A DNA stretch of 64,000 nucleotides from Desulfobacterium sp. (GTDB lineage Bacteria; Desulfobacterota; Desulfobacteria; Desulfobacterales; Desulfobacteraceae), in NCBI GenBank assembly GCA_030145245.1, contig JAQYWC010000025.1:124001-188000 (forward strand), written 5' to 3'. The notes beneath the pieces are model-generated. The model saw only the letters and a list, made by a program, of their open reading frames with translations, did no database searches and was not told where the DNA came from. The translations under genes and the position numbers were made by a program. Shown piece after piece: positions 26,930 to 36,766 of this stretch (position 1 is its first letter; every line of letters starts with the position of its first letter).

Positions 26930-28282
26930 ATGGAACCAAAGAACAGGATACTGGTTGTGGATGATGATCCCGGCCATAGGACCATGCTAAAGACCCTGAT
27001 GACCGGGTGGGGCTATGGGGTCAAGGTGGCTGATGACGGCAACACCGGGGTGGACGCCGTGAAGGAAGAGAGCTTTGATATGGTGCTCATGGACATGAAG
27101 ATGATCACCATGTCCGGCATGGAGGCCCTGGAGCAGATCAACGCCTACAACCCTTCATTGCCCGTGATCATCATGACAGCCTACTCGTCCGTGGATACGG
27201 CGGTGGAAGCCCTGAAAAAAGGGGCCTTTGATTATCTGACAAAGCCCCTGGATTTTGAGAAGCTGAAACTGACCCTGGAGCGGATCGTGGAGACCCTCTG
27301 TCTGAAACGGGAGAACAAGACCCTGAAGCAGAGCCTTGGCAAGCGGTTTGACCGGAGCAACATCATCGGGAACAGTTCTGCCATGGTCTCGTTGCTGGAA
27401 ACCGTGGAGATGGTGGCCCCCTCGGATGCCAACATCCTCATCATTGGCGAATCCGGCACCGGCAAGGAGGTGATTGCAGGCGCCCTCCATCACAACTCCG
27501 GCAGAAAGGATCACCCCTTTGTGAGGATCAACTGCGCGGCCATCACCGAGACCCTGCTTGAATCCGAGCTGTTCGGCCATGAGCGGGGGGCGTTCACCGG
27601 GGCGGACAAGCGACGCAAGGGACGGTTCCTTGCGGCCCACAAGGGAAGCATTCTGCTGGATGAGATCGGAGAGATGAACCTTGCCATGCAGGCCAAGCTT
27701 TTGCGGGTGATCCAGGAGCGGGAGGTGACCCCGGTGGGCAGCGAAACCACCATTCCCGTGGATGTGCGGGTGATCGCGTCCACCAATAAAAACCTGAGGC
27801 ACCTGGTGGAACAGGGGAAATTCAGGGAGGACCTCTTTTTTCGCCTCAACGTGGTGAATCTTGAGATTCCGCCCCTGCGGGAGCGAAAACAGGATGTGCC
27901 CGAGCTTGCCCTGCATTTCCTTAAGCTGTTTGCCGGGAAGAACAACCGGGAGATCAAGGGGTTTACCCCGGAGGCCATGGACGCCATGATACGCCATCCC
28001 TGGCCGGGGAATGTCAGGGAACTCATGAACTCTGTGGAACGGGGGGTGGTGCTGGCACGGTCGGATTATCTTACCATGGCCGACCTGCCGTTCATCCTAA
28101 CCCCCGAAGAGACGGTTGCTGCCCCTGCCCCCGCCATGGACCGGCCGTTGGCCGAGATCGAGAAAGAGGCCGTGCTCAAGACCCTTGCCGCGGCCCAGAA
28201 CAACAGGAGCGAGGCGGCAAGGCGTCTTGGCATCACCCGGAAAACCCTGCTAAAGAAGCTGAGGCTCTACGGAGAGGCGTGA
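26930..28282 (+). CDS. ZraR-like sigma-54-dependent response regulator
   Basis: A 450-residue NtrC-family activator. The receiver domain has phospho-Asp55 in MVLMDMKM. The AAA+ domain has Walker A GESGTGKE at about 173-180 and the sigma-54-contacting loop GAFTGA at about 221-226. A Fis-type HTH ends the protein (NNRSEAARRLGITRKTLLKKL). It would act on the two sigma-54 promoters between the ZraP-like gene and the kinase, giving a self-amplifying loop. TAGGAG lies upstream of the ATG. Its last 33 bp overlap the convergent hybrid kinase gene. Confidence 0.9.
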   Translation: MEPKNRILVVDDDPGHRTMLKTLMTGWGYGVKVADDGNTGVDAVKEESFDMVLMDMKMITMSGMEALEQINAYNPSLPVIIMTAYSSVDTAVEALKKGAFDYLTKPLDFEKLKLTLERIVETLCLKRENKTLKQSLGKRFDRSNIIGNSSAMVSLLETVEMVAPSDANILIIGESGTGKEVIAGALHHNSGRKDHPFVRINCAAITETLLESELFGHERGAFTGADKRRKGRFLAAHKGSILLDEIGEMNLAMQAKLLRVIQEREVTPVGSETTIPVDVRVIASTNKNLRHLVEQGKFREDLFFRLNVVNLEIPPLRERKQDVPELALHFLKLFAGKNNREIKGFTPEAMDAMIRHPWPGNVRELMNSVERGVVLARSDYLTMADLPFILTPEETVAAPAPAMDRPLAEIEKEAVLKTLAAAQNNRSEAARRLGITRKTLLKKLRLYGEA

Positions 28283-30151
28283 AGCTGCGTTTGCCTGCTC
28301 CTGATCCAGGACCTTGCGAACGGTGCCGGCCAGGTCCTCCAGGGTGAGGGGTTTGGTTAAAAATTCCCGGATGCCCAGCGCTTCAGTTCTTTCAGCCGTT
28401 ATCTTCTTGCTGTACCCGGTGCAGAGGATCACGGGCATGCCGGGCCGGATCTCCATGGCGTGGATGGCAAGCTCCTCTCCGGTCATTCCGGGCATGGTCA
28501 TGTCCGTGAGGATGAGATCAATGCCATGGGAATCGCGTTTGAAAAGACCCAGGGCCTCTTCCGAGCCTGGGGCCGATTGGACATCATACCCAAGATCCTC
28601 GAGCATGTGGCTGAGGATCTCAACGATCTCCGGTTCGTCATCCACCACCAGGATGGTCTCGTTTCCCCTGGGAGGTGAAGTGTGTGCCACGGGATTTTGT
28701 GTGCCATCATCTTCTATGATGGGGAACAAAAGTTGAAAACAGCTGCCCTGGCCGGGGGTGCTCGTAACCCGGATCGATCCGCCATGGTCCTTGATGATGC
28801 CGTGAACCGTGGCAAGGCCCAGGCCTGTTCCCTGCCCGATTCCCTTGGTGGTAAAGTAGGGGTCGAAGATGGAGCCCATGATCGTTTTATCCATGCCGCA
28901 TCCCGTGTCTTTGACCATCAGTCTGAGATGGGGGCCCGGGGTAAGATCGCAAGGCAGGTGGGGCTCACCCCCGTTGATGTCGATCCTGTCCAGAAGGATG
29001 GACAGCACCCCCTGTTGACTTTCCATGGCCTGGATGCCGTTGGTGCAAAGGTTCATCATCACCTGGTGAATCTGGGTGGGGTCGGCCATGATCTTCTCCG
29101 GTTTTGATCCCAGGTCCTGGTGGATTTCAATGGTTGACGGTGTGGAGGGCCTCACCAGTTTCAAAACTTCCCTGATGACCGGCCGGATGGTGCAGGGGGT
29201 TTTGGAGCTGGGGCTCTGACGGCCGCAGGTGAGTATCTGCTGGATCAGGTTCTTTGCCCTTTCACTTGCCGCAATGATGCGGCGGGTGAATTTATGGCAC
29301 TTTTCATTGCTGTGGGAGACCTCCATCTGTATGAGCTGGGTAAATCCGATGATTAAACTTAAGATGTTATTGAAATCATGGGCGATGCCGCCGGCAAGGA
29401 TGCCGATGGCCTCCATCTTCTGGGCCTGGCGAAGCTGGGTCTCAAGATGCTGTTGTTTTTCGTCGGCCTGTTTTTTTCGGGTGACGTCCCGGATAAAGAG
29501 CACACAGATCTTTGTGTCATCCCTGTCAAGCAGGGTCAGCATAATTTCCACGGGAACCGTGGTGCCATGCTTGGTCTCCAGGGTGGTTTCAAACGGGCAG
29601 GGGCCCTTGTCACATCCCAGGCCGGGCCATTGGGGGGCTTGCTCAATGGCCTGGGGTAATGCGGGAGCGATCCTGTCCAGTGCGATCCCCAATAGTTCCT
29701 CTTTTGCGTAGCCCGAGGCTTTGATGGCAGAATCGTTGGCAAAGAGGATCCGGGTGTCAAGGTCGGTAAAAATGATATGGTCGGAGGCCCTGTCGATGAC
29801 GTGCTTGGCAAATGAGAGCTCGTTGTTGATGTGGAGGGCGGTTTTGGCTTTCGCCTGAAGGACCTGGTCGGCTCTCTTGAGTTCCCTGTTTTTTGCGGTC
29901 AGTTCCCGTGTCCTGCGGAATGAGTACCAGGCAAGGGAGAGGGAGAGAACAAAGAGCACAGGGAAGAGCTCGTCAAGTTCCAAGTGTTCGTATTTTCTTG
30001 TCAGGTGGAGGCTCTGTTCAAAAAGATCGAACCGGATGCTCAGGAATGCAGCGAAAATTGTGGACGTCGCAACCGTGACAAGGTCTGCTGCAGAGGGTTC
30101 AAACGGGAAAAACTTTGGGAAAATGGATCGGTGTCTGGGTGAATTCAACAT
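28250..30151 (-). CDS. hybrid sensor histidine kinase with PAS and C-terminal receiver
   Basis: A 633-residue kinase with one or two weak N-terminal membrane segments (about 23-42 and 62-78), a PAS domain (about 112-225; DHIIFTDLDTRILFAN), HisKA with phospho-His in GGIAHDFNNIL near 258, HATPase (NLCTNGIQAM, DTGCGM, GTGLGLATVHG) and a C-terminal receiver with Asp in LILTDMTMPGM near 552. This is a His-Asp relay module without an output domain, so an HPt protein elsewhere may be needed. A Cys-rich insert in PAS (GLGCDKGPCPFE) could bind a redox cofactor. It overlaps the convergent NtrC-type regulator by 33 bp. Confidence 0.88.
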   Translation of the reverse strand: MLNSPRHRSIFPKFFPFEPSAADLVTVATSTIFAAFLSIRFDLFEQSLHLTRKYEHLELDELFPVLFVLSLSLAWYSFRRTRELTAKNRELKRADQVLQAKAKTALHINNELSFAKHVIDRASDHIIFTDLDTRILFANDSAIKASGYAKEELLGIALDRIAPALPQAIEQAPQWPGLGCDKGPCPFETTLETKHGTTVPVEIMLTLLDRDDTKICVLFIRDVTRKKQADEKQQHLETQLRQAQKMEAIGILAGGIAHDFNNILSLIIGFTQLIQMEVSHSNEKCHKFTRRIIAASERAKNLIQQILTCGRQSPSSKTPCTIRPVIREVLKLVRPSTPSTIEIHQDLGSKPEKIMADPTQIHQVMMNLCTNGIQAMESQQGVLSILLDRIDINGGEPHLPCDLTPGPHLRLMVKDTGCGMDKTIMGSIFDPYFTTKGIGQGTGLGLATVHGIIKDHGGSIRVTSTPGQGSCFQLLFPIIEDDGTQNPVAHTSPPRGNETILVVDDEPEIVEILSHMLEDLGYDVQSAPGSEEALGLFKRDSHGIDLILTDMTMPGMTGEELAIHAMEIRPGMPVILCTGYSKKITAERTEALGIREFLTKPLTLEDLAGTVRKVLDQEQANAASRLSVEPQLL

Positions 30152-30200
30152 CGTGTTTTACTTCCAAAAAGGGTGAATCAACAATATGCCGGTTGGACCA

Positions 30201-30229
30201 GGGCCTTGCCCCTGCTGGGGGCAAGGCCC
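30201..30229 (-). terminator. 12-bp hairpin after the acyl-CoA ligase
   Basis: Perfect stem GGGCCTTGCCCC / GGGGCAAGGCCC with a 5-nt loop, directly after the ligase stop codon. The only T-run (TTTT) is on the plus-strand side, so it would work as an intrinsic terminator only in that direction; on the minus strand it is a strong 3'-end hairpin. Confidence 0.55.
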
Positions 30230-30236
30230 TTTTGAA

Positions 30237-31889
30237 TCATCTTCTATCCGGCCATATCGTGGTGGACAGCTCGGAGAGCTTGAACTTCTGGATCTTTCCG
30301 CTGGCAGTCATGGGATAGTCATCTACAAAGGTGACATAACGGGGAATCTTGTACCGGCTGATCTTGCCCCGGCAGAAATCCCTGACATCGCTTTCTTCAA
30401 GGGTCGCCTCCTCCTTGAGAACCACAAAGGCGCCTACCTCTTCGCCGTATTTTTCGCTGGGCACGGCAGCCACCTGGACATCCTTGATCTCCTCCATCTT
30501 GTAGAGGAACTCTTCGATCTCCCTTGGATAGATGTTCTCTCCGCCACGGATGATCATGTCCTTGTGCCGGCCGGTGATGGAGAGGTAGCCCTCGTCATCC
30601 AGGATGCCCAGGTCTCCAGAGTGGAGCCATCCGTCCTTGTCAATGGCATCCGTGGTGGCCTGGGGGTTGTTGTAATATCCCTTCATCACGTTGTAACCCC
30701 TGCAGCACACCTCGCCCTGGATCCCCGGGGCAACGGTTTCCCCGGTGTCGATATCGATCACCTTGAGCTCAATGTGGGGAAGGGCCTGGCCCACGGTCTC
30801 CACCCGTTTCCTTAAGTCGTCGTCGATCCGGGTGAAGGTCATGACCGGGCTTGCTTCGGTGAGCCCGTAGCAGATGGTGATATCCTTCATGTTCATCACC
30901 TCGATCACCTTTTCCATAACATGGATGGGACAGTTGGAGCCGGCCATGATACCGGTCCTGAGGGTGGAAAAGTCGAATTTGCTGAACATGGGGTGCTCGA
31001 GCACGGCAATGAACATGGTGGGCACGCCGTAGAGGGCCGTGCACCGCTCCTGCTCCACCGAGGCCATGATGAGCAGCGGGTCAAACCCTTCGAGGATCAC
31101 CATGGAGGTGCCGTGGGTCACGGCCGCAAGCACGCCCAGCACACAGCCGAAGCAGTGGAAAAGGGGGACCGGCAGGCAGAGCCTGTCCTTTTCTGAAAAT
31201 CGCTGGTTCTCTCCGATCCAGAACCCGTTGTTGCCGATGTTGTAGTGGGTGAGCATCACCCCCTTGGGAAATCCCGTGGTGCCCGAGGTGTACTGCATGT
31301 TCACCACATCGTGGCAATCCAGGGAGTCCTGCCTTTCCTGATACTCCTCGTCCGAGACCATGGCGGACAGGGCCCGGATCTCGGGGATGGAGTACATGCC
31401 CCGGTGTTTCTCCTGGCCCAGGAAGCAGACCCGCTTGAGGCTCGGGTAGCTGGGGGCGGAAAGATGACCACGTTGTTGGGTCTTGAGCTCAGGGATCAGG
31501 TCATAGAGGGTGTTGACATAATCGGTGTCCTGGAACCCGTCGATGATAAAGAGGTTCTCGGCCTCGGACTGCTTGAGAAGGTAGTCGAGCTCCGATTGCT
31601 TGTAGTTGGTGTTTACCGTAAGGAGTACGGCCCCGATCTTTGCCGTTGCAAACTGCAGGGTCACCCAGAAGGGGATGTTGGTGGCCCATACCGCGACCTT
31701 TTCTCCCCGTTTAACGCCCTGGGCCATCAATCCCTTTGCCACCTCGTCCACCAGTACTGAGAACTCCCGGTAGGTGAGCCTGAAATCCCTGTCCACATAG
31801 ACCAGGACCTCGTTGTCGGGATAGCGCTCAACGGTTTGGTCAAGGATCTGGCCAAGGGTGCGTTCTTTGAGACCATTGTCTTTTGTCAT
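30237..31889 (-). CDS. AMP-dependent fatty acyl-CoA synthetase
   Basis: A 550-residue adenylate-forming ligase with A3 [12 protein letters not shown]5 [38 protein letters not shown] and the C-terminal catalytic Lys in [11 protein letters not shown]. This set fits the short/medium-chain acyl-CoA synthetase group. It lies 12 bp downstream of an XRE-cupin regulator on the same strand, an arrangement often seen for ligases whose regulator binds the substrate or its CoA ester. The substrate is not identifiable. Confidence 0.92.
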   Translation of the reverse strand: MTKDNGLKERTLGQILDQTVERYPDNEVLVYVDRDFRLTYREFSVLVDEVAKGLMAQGVKRGEKVAVWATNIPFWVTLQFATAKIGAVLLTVNTNYKQSELDYLLKQSEAENLFIIDGFQDTDYVNTLYDLIPELKTQQRGHLSAPSYPSLKRVCFLGQEKHRGMYSIPEIRALSAMVSDEEYQERQDSLDCHDVVNMQYTSGTTGFPKGVMLTHYNIGNNGFWIGENQRFSEKDRLCLPVPLFHCFGCVLGVLAAVTHGTSMVILEGFDPLLIMASVEQERCTALYGVPTMFIAVLEHPMFSKFDFSTLRTGIMAGSNCPIHVMEKVIEVMNMKDITICYGLTEASPVMTFTRIDDDLRKRVETVGQALPHIELKVIDIDTGETVAPGIQGEVCCRGYNVMKGYYNNPQATTDAIDKDGWLHSGDLGILDDEGYLSITGRHKDMIIRGGENIYPREIEEFLYKMEEIKDVQVAAVPSEKYGEEVGAFVVLKEEATLEESDVRDFCRGKISRYKIPRYVTFVDDYPMTASGKIQKFKLSELSTTIWPDRR

Positions 31890-31901
31890 GGCTGCCTCCT
31901 C

Positions 31902-32471
31902 CTACTCGGGTATGTAGATGACCGCATGGATCTCGGCCTTTTCGCTGCCTGCGCAGCTTACATAGTGGGGAACCACGGAGTTGTAGTAGACACTGTCTCC
32001 CGGGTTCAGGATGTGGGTCTCCTTGCCGTAGATCACCTCGATGCTTCCCTTGATGACGGCGATGAACTCCTCGCCTTCGTGGGAGGAAAGTTTCTTTGTC
32101 CTGGCCGATTCCGGGGTAAGTTCCACGAAAAAGGGCTCCATGTGACGGTCGGTCTTGCCCTTTCCCAGGGAGTAGAAGTTCAGGGCCGCAGGCTTGCCCT
32201 TGCCTGCGAGAACGCTGAATTCAGACTCCCGCTCCGACCGGCGAACAATAAAGGGGTCATCGCTCTCCTGGTCGTCCAGGAAGGTGCCGAGCCGGACGCC
32301 AAGGGCCCTTGCGATCTTCATCAGCGGCCCCAGGGGGGGGTAGACGTTTTCGTTGAGCATTGTGTCGAGGAAGCCTTGGTCAAGCCCTGTGAGCCCTGCA
32401 AGTGCTGCAAGATCAATGTCACGTTTTTCCATGAAATAGCGTATGCGCCGGCTTACTTTTCCTTCTTTCAT
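31902..32471 (-). CDS. XRE-family regulator with C-terminal cupin
   Basis: A 189-residue regulator: a helix-turn-helix of XRE type at about 5-65 (LAALAGLTGLDQGFLDTMLN) and a cupin_2 beta-barrel at about 105-185 (HEGEEFIAVIKGSIEV...LNPGDSVYYNS..PHYV). The cupin pocket binds a small ligand in this family. It precedes the acyl-CoA synthetase gene by 12 bp and probably controls its own operon. The start at 32471 has GGGAGGG upstream; a TTG four codons earlier overlaps that site and is rejected. Confidence 0.9.
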   Translation of the reverse strand: MKEGKVSRRIRYFMEKRDIDLAALAGLTGLDQGFLDTMLNENVYPPLGPLMKIARALGVRLGTFLDDQESDDPFIVRRSERESEFSVLAGKGKPAALNFYSLGKGKTDRHMEPFFVELTPESARTKKLSSHEGEEFIAVIKGSIEVIYGKETHILNPGDSVYYNSVVPHYVSCAGSEKAEIHAVIYIPE

Positions 32472-32572
32472 CGTCCCTCCCAAATAAGTTTAAAAGAGTC
32501 CCTTATATAATAAAACCAGGGGGGTGTCAAAAGAAAGAGAGGCGAAACCCAGGCCCGAAGGCCCTGAAACTC

Positions 32573-33184
32573 TCAGGACAGGGTCTGGGCGACCAGGGAG
32601 GCTGCAATGCTCCACATGGTGATGCCGACCAATGAGTCCAGGACCCGCCAGGCAATAGGACGCTTGAACAGGGGGGCAAGCACCCGTCCCCCCATGCTCA
32701 GGCCAAAGAACCAGACAAAGGAGGCCAGGATCGCGCCCATTGCGAACAAGCGCCGCTCTTCTCCCATGAACTGGCTGCCGATGGTGCCGATGAGGACCAT
32801 GGTATCGAGATAGACATGGGGGTTGAGCAGGGTTAGCCCCAGGGTGGCGGCGATGGTTGCCTTCAACGTGCCCGAGACCTGGTGGCTGGTTTCAAGGGAA
32901 CCGGGGCTCATGGCCGATCGAAGGGCGTTGAGGCCGTACCAGAAGAGGAACAGGGCCCCTCCCCAGGCGGTCACCTTTGCAAGACCGGGATTTGAAGACA
33001 CCATGCTGCCCACGCCGCAGATGCCCAGGGTGATCAGGATGGCGTCGCAGACGCTGCAGATCAGGGGAATGACGATCTCATGGTTTCGCCGGATTCCCTG
33101 GCTCAGCACAAAGGCGTTCTGGGCGCCGATGGCCACGATGAGTCCTGCTCCCACACCAAATCCTTTTGCAAATGCCATCACCAT
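32573..33184 (-). CDS. argO: LysE-family amino-acid exporter ArgO
   Basis: A 203-residue membrane protein with about six helices and the LysE family opening GAGLIVAIGAQNAFVLSQG, plus the central LTLLNPHVYLDTMVLIG motif. ArgO/LysE exporters remove excess arginine or lysine and toxic analogues. It is divergent from an ArgP-type LysR regulator, the classical arrangement in which ArgP activates argO. The ATG at 33184 has AAAGGAG upstream. Confidence 0.92.
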   Translation of the reverse strand: MVMAFAKGFGVGAGLIVAIGAQNAFVLSQGIRRNHEIVIPLICSVCDAILITLGICGVGSMVSSNPGLAKVTAWGGALFLFWYGLNALRSAMSPGSLETSHQVSGTLKATIAATLGLTLLNPHVYLDTMVLIGTIGSQFMGEERRLFAMGAILASFVWFFGLSMGGRVLAPLFKRPIAWRVLDSLVGITMWSIAASLVAQTLS

Positions 33185-33307
33185 TGGGAGTACTCCTTTT
33201 TTCAATTGGTTGTTGAATTTTGTCTCAATGGCATCGCTTATACCCCGGCTCTTATATGAAGTAAAATTAATAGTTTTAATAGGGGATTAATTTTGTTAAT
33301 GTGATTT

Positions 33308-34195
33308 ATGCTTGATCGACGATCCATGGAGGCTTTGGCCGCGGTGATAGATGAGGGCGGGTTTGAACGGGCGGCACAAACGCTCCACATTACCCAGTCC
33401 GCTGTTTCCCAGCGGGTGAAGCTGTTGGAGGAGGCGGCAGGTCAGGTGCTGTTGATCCGAAGCGTTCCGCCAAGGCCCACCGGGGCAGGAATCAAGGTGT
33501 TGAAACATTGCAACCAGGTCCGGCTTTTGGAAGCGGATCTCCTGAAGGGGCTCAACCCCTTTTCAGAGAAACGGTTCAGGACCCTTGCCCTCGGGATCAA
33601 CGCGGACAGTATTGCCACCTGGTTTTTTCCAGCCATGAACCCATATCTCGCAACAGAGCCCGTCACCCTGGACCTGAGGGTGGATGACCAGGACCAGACC
33701 CACAAGATGCTGAGAAGGGGAGAGGTGCTGGGCTGCATCAGTTCTCAAAAGGCGTCGGTTCAGGGGTGCTCGGTTGCGTTGCTCGGCACCATGAACTACC
33801 GCCTGGTGGCAACCCCCCAATTCATGGAACGATGGTTTGGCCAGGGCTTTTCAAAGAAAGGGGTTGCCCATGCGCCCCTTCTGGTGTTCAACAAAAAGGA
33901 TGAACTCCAGTCCGGCATCCTTGGCCGGGAGTTTGGGCAGGTACCCCAGGATATCCCCATCCACTATCTTCCCTCCACGGAGAAGTTCCTGGAGTTCATC
34001 GTGGCCGGGCTTGCCTACGGTGTGGTGCCGGATCTCCAGAGTCTGGATCTGATTAACAAGGGGGTGCTGGTGGACCTGATTCCCCACGGTCACATGGCGG
34101 TCAGCCTCTTCTGGCACAGCTGGAACCTGAAGTCCCGGTTCATTGAGGGCTTCTCAAAACAACTTGTGGTGCGGGCAAGAGAGCTTCTATACTGA
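33308..34195 (+). CDS. argP: LysR-family regulator ArgP (IciA)
   Basis: A 295-residue LysR regulator. The N-terminal HTH reads RRSMEALAAVIDEGGFERAAQTLHITQSAVSQRVKLLEE, strongly ArgP-like. The C-terminal periplasmic-binding-like domain senses Lys/Arg in homologues. The 123-bp intergenic region shared with argO contains AT-rich DNA, typical of ArgP binding, but I see no clear operator. A 197-bp gap follows the gene with nothing recognisable in it. Confidence 0.92.
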   Translation: MLDRRSMEALAAVIDEGGFERAAQTLHITQSAVSQRVKLLEEAAGQVLLIRSVPPRPTGAGIKVLKHCNQVRLLEADLLKGLNPFSEKRFRTLALGINADSIATWFFPAMNPYLATEPVTLDLRVDDQDQTHKMLRRGEVLGCISSQKASVQGCSVALLGTMNYRLVATPQFMERWFGQGFSKKGVAHAPLLVFNKKDELQSGILGREFGQVPQDIPIHYLPSTEKFLEFIVAGLAYGVVPDLQSLDLINKGVLVDLIPHGHMAVSLFWHSWNLKSRFIEGFSKQLVVRARELLY

Positions 34196-34392
34196 TCAGC
34201 ACTTGATAAATTCCACTGTATTTGACATACTCAATTTCAGTGGTATCACATCAAGCCGATGTGAAGATGTTTTTTCATAACTGTCCTTCGTGATGATCCA
34301 AGTCATTTGCTTCTTAGGTTCTCCATAAAACGTACAGGGTTCATACTATATTTTTTCTCTGCCATCTTGATAACTAAAAAGGAGAGTGAATT

Positions 34393-34623
34393 ATGAAAGA
34401 GTTGATCAAGTACATTGCTCAAGCGCTGGTTGATCATCCGGAACAAGTGGAGGTTCAAGAGATAAAAGCCCAGCAAACCCTTGTCCTGGAATTAAAGGTT
34501 GCCAAGGAAGACCTTGGGAAAGTGATTGGAAAAAAGGGCCGGACCGCTTTGGCCATGCGAACTATTTTATCCTGTGCATCCGCGAAAGAAAAAATAAGGG
34601 CGGTGCTTGAAATTATAGAGTGA
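34393..34623 (+). CDS. khpA: KH-domain RNA-binding protein KhpA
   Basis: A 76-residue single KH-domain protein of the KhpA (YlqC) family, opening MKELIKYIAQALVDHPEQVEV. The RNA-binding GxxG loop is present in VIGKKGRTA. KhpA usually sits between rpsP and rimM; here it is alone between argP and a cobalamin-type uptake operon, so it may be a second copy. GGAGAG lies upstream of the ATG. Family members bind RNA and affect cell division and translation. Confidence 0.92.
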   Translation: MKELIKYIAQALVDHPEQVEVQEIKAQQTLVLELKVAKEDLGKVIGKKGRTALAMRTILSCASAKEKIRAVLEIIE

Positions 34624-34835
34624 TTGTTTTTTATCGTGCCATTCCCTCCGGCGACATGATGCCGGACCACTAACGCTTAATTTAAAGATTTTATACTGCA
34701 AGGCCCCATGACGGTTTTTACTAAAACCCGTGTGGCCAGGGCCGGGGCGCTCCTCTGCTGATCCGCTGATTTTTATTGCCTTTTAATAGGCGGTTTGGTA
34801 GTTTTACCTTTTTTATCTCTTGGGAGGAGTGGCCG

Positions 34836-35753
34836 TTGTTGAAAATCAGCAGATCTGTCCGTGGGTGGTGTGGGGTGTTGTCGGTGATGGCTGCAATTTC
34901 CCTGTGCCCTGTTCAGTCATCCCTGGCTGCCGGGACCCGGACGGCGGTGGACCAGGTGGGGCGGACAGTGACCTTTCCCGACCAGCCCCAGCGGGTTATC
35001 TCCCTTGCCCCCAGCATCACGGAGATCGTCTATGCCGTGGACCGTGGGGAGCGCCTTAAGGGCGCAACCATTTACAGCGATTATCCCCGGGAGGCCCGGG
35101 AGCTTCCCAGGGTGGGCTCCTATGTCCACCTGGATATTGAAAAGATCGTCGCCCTCAAGCCCGACCTGTGCATTGCCGTGAAGGATGGAAATCCCAAGGA
35201 GACGGCGGACCGTATCAGTGACTTCGGCATTCCGGTCTATGCCGTGAATCCCGTTGATCTTGATTCGGTGATCAAGACCGTGGGCCTTATCGGCTCGCTG
35301 TTGAACGCCGATGCCCGGGCTGCCCAGGTGATAGGCGACATGGAGGCAAGAATCCAGCGGGTGGAAAACCTGGTGTCCACCTCCCCCCTGAGGCCCCGGG
35401 TCTTTTTCCAGATCGGGATCTCCCCCATCGTATCCGCCGGGCGGGATACCTTTCTCCACGGGCTGATCCATCGGGCCGGCGGAGAGAACCTTGCCGGGAA
35501 ACTGATCTCCTATCCCAGGTTCACCAAGGAGCAGGTCCTCGGTCTCAACCCGGACATTATCATCATCACCTCCATGGCACGGACCGAGGTGTTTGACCGG
35601 GTAAAACAGGACTGGCAGACCTGGCAGCAGGTGCCGGCGGTCAGGAACAACCAGATCCATATCGTTGATTCAAATATCCTTGACAGGCCAACCCCCAGGA
35701 TGGTTGACGGCCTTGAGCTGTTGGTCCGTCTGGTTCATCCGGAGTTATTTTAA
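34836..35753 (+). CDS. BtuF-like periplasmic substrate-binding protein
   Basis: About 305 residues: signal peptide (core VLSVMAAISLCPVQSSLAAG), then a cluster A-II binding fold with RVISLAPSITEIVYAV, DLCIAVKDGN, GRDTFLHGLIHRAGGENLAG and the end motif SNILDRPTPRMVDGLELL. This matches BtuF and related cobalamin or iron-chelate binding proteins. I place the start at TTG 34836 (8 nt after GGAGG); TTG 34839 is equally possible, and an earlier TTG at 34776 lacks a site. It heads an operon with a FecCD-type permease and ATPase. The 212 bp upstream show no recognisable B12 riboswitch. Confidence 0.85.
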   Translation: MLKISRSVRGWCGVLSVMAAISLCPVQSSLAAGTRTAVDQVGRTVTFPDQPQRVISLAPSITEIVYAVDRGERLKGATIYSDYPREARELPRVGSYVHLDIEKIVALKPDLCIAVKDGNPKETADRISDFGIPVYAVNPVDLDSVIKTVGLIGSLLNADARAAQVIGDMEARIQRVENLVSTSPLRPRVFFQIGISPIVSAGRDTFLHGLIHRAGGENLAGKLISYPRFTKEQVLGLNPDIIIITSMARTEVFDRVKQDWQTWQQVPAVRNNQIHIVDSNILDRPTPRMVDGLELLVRLVHPELF

Positions 35754-36764
35754 TTGAATATGACCCACCGCTCCATCGCCTTTCGCATCACCCTGGTGAC
35801 CGTTGTCCTGTCGCTTTTTCTTGGCCTTGCCATGTTCCTTGGCCTTGGCATCGGATCCACCTCCCAGGGACTGTCCACCGTATGGAAGACCCTGGTTTCC
35901 CCGGAAACCAGCGATTCCACCATGACCGCCATTATCTGGCGGATCCGGTTTCCCAGGGTCCTCATGGCCATGATGGCCGGCGCAGTTCTTTCCACAGGCG
36001 GGCTTGTGTTCCAGGCGCTCTTGAGAAATCCGTTGGCAGAACCCTATATCCTCGGTGTTTCCGGGGGATCGGCCATCGGTGCCATCATCGGCATCATCCT
36101 GGGCCTGTCCCGGTTTCCCGGGGTCGGGATCACCGCCTTTATGGGTTCCATGGTCACCCTGGTGCTGGTGGTGATCATGTCGTCGGGCCGTTCTTCCCTT
36201 AAAAAAGATTCCATGCTGTTGTCCGGGGTGGTTGTCAATTCCTTTTGCTCGGCCGTGATCATGTTTCTCATCTCCCTGACCCAGAACAACAAGATTCACA
36301 ACATCATGTTCTGGCTCATGGGAGACCTGTCGTCATCGGATTTGAACCAGGCCGGTATTCTTGCCATGAGCATCATTCCCTGTTTCATCATTATCTTTGT
36401 TCTCTCCCATGCCATGAACATTCTGCTCATGGGAAGCGAGATGGCCCATTCCATGGGGGTCAACATCCGTGTTGTCACAAGCGTGCTCTTGATCACATCG
36501 TCTTTTATGGTGAGCGCCACGGTCTGCCATTGCGGCCTAATGGGATTTGTCGGCCTGGTTGTGCCCCACATTTTTCGCCTTGCCCTGGGTCCGGATCACC
36601 GGGTGCTGGTGCCCGCCTGTATTCTTGGGGGAGGCGCCTACATGGTGCTGTGCGATCTGCTTGCCCGTTGGATTCCCCGCCAGGGGGAGATGCCCGTGGG
36701 TGTGATCACGGCCATGATCGGGGCGCCGCTCTTTATCATGCTGTTGAAGCGGGGGAGGAGCTGA
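35754..36764 (+). CDS. BtuC/FecCD-type ABC permease
   Basis: A 336-residue permease with about ten helices and the family blocks RIRFPRVLMAMMAGAVLSTGGLVFQALLRNPLAEPYILGVSGG near the N-terminus and CHCGLMGFVGLVVPHIFRL later. The start codon directly abuts the BtuF-like stop: TTG 35754 or ATG 35760. It imports cobalamin or an iron chelate together with its neighbours. Full length, no anomalies. Confidence 0.92.
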   Translation: MNMTHRSIAFRITLVTVVLSLFLGLAMFLGLGIGSTSQGLSTVWKTLVSPETSDSTMTAIIWRIRFPRVLMAMMAGAVLSTGGLVFQALLRNPLAEPYILGVSGGSAIGAIIGIILGLSRFPGVGITAFMGSMVTLVLVVIMSSGRSSLKKDSMLLSGVVVNSFCSAVIMFLISLTQNNKIHNIMFWLMGDLSSSDLNQAGILAMSIIPCFIIIFVLSHAMNILLMGSEMAHSMGVNIRVVTSVLLITSSFMVSATVCHCGLMGFVGLVVPHIFRLALGPDHRVLVPACILGGGAYMVLCDLLARWIPRQGEMPVGVITAMIGAPLFIMLLKRGRS

Positions 36765-36766
36765 CC

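Noticed and set aside
34624-34835. possible cobalamin riboswitch before the BtuF-like gene
   Set aside because: No B12-box or core cobalamin-aptamer pattern could be recognised; only the GC-rich short stems typical of the region.
36245-36766. N-terminal extension of the BtuD-like ATPase frame
   Set aside because: The extra 174 residues are His/Pro/Arg-rich shadow of the permease gene; a strong ribosome-binding site precedes the ATG at 36767.
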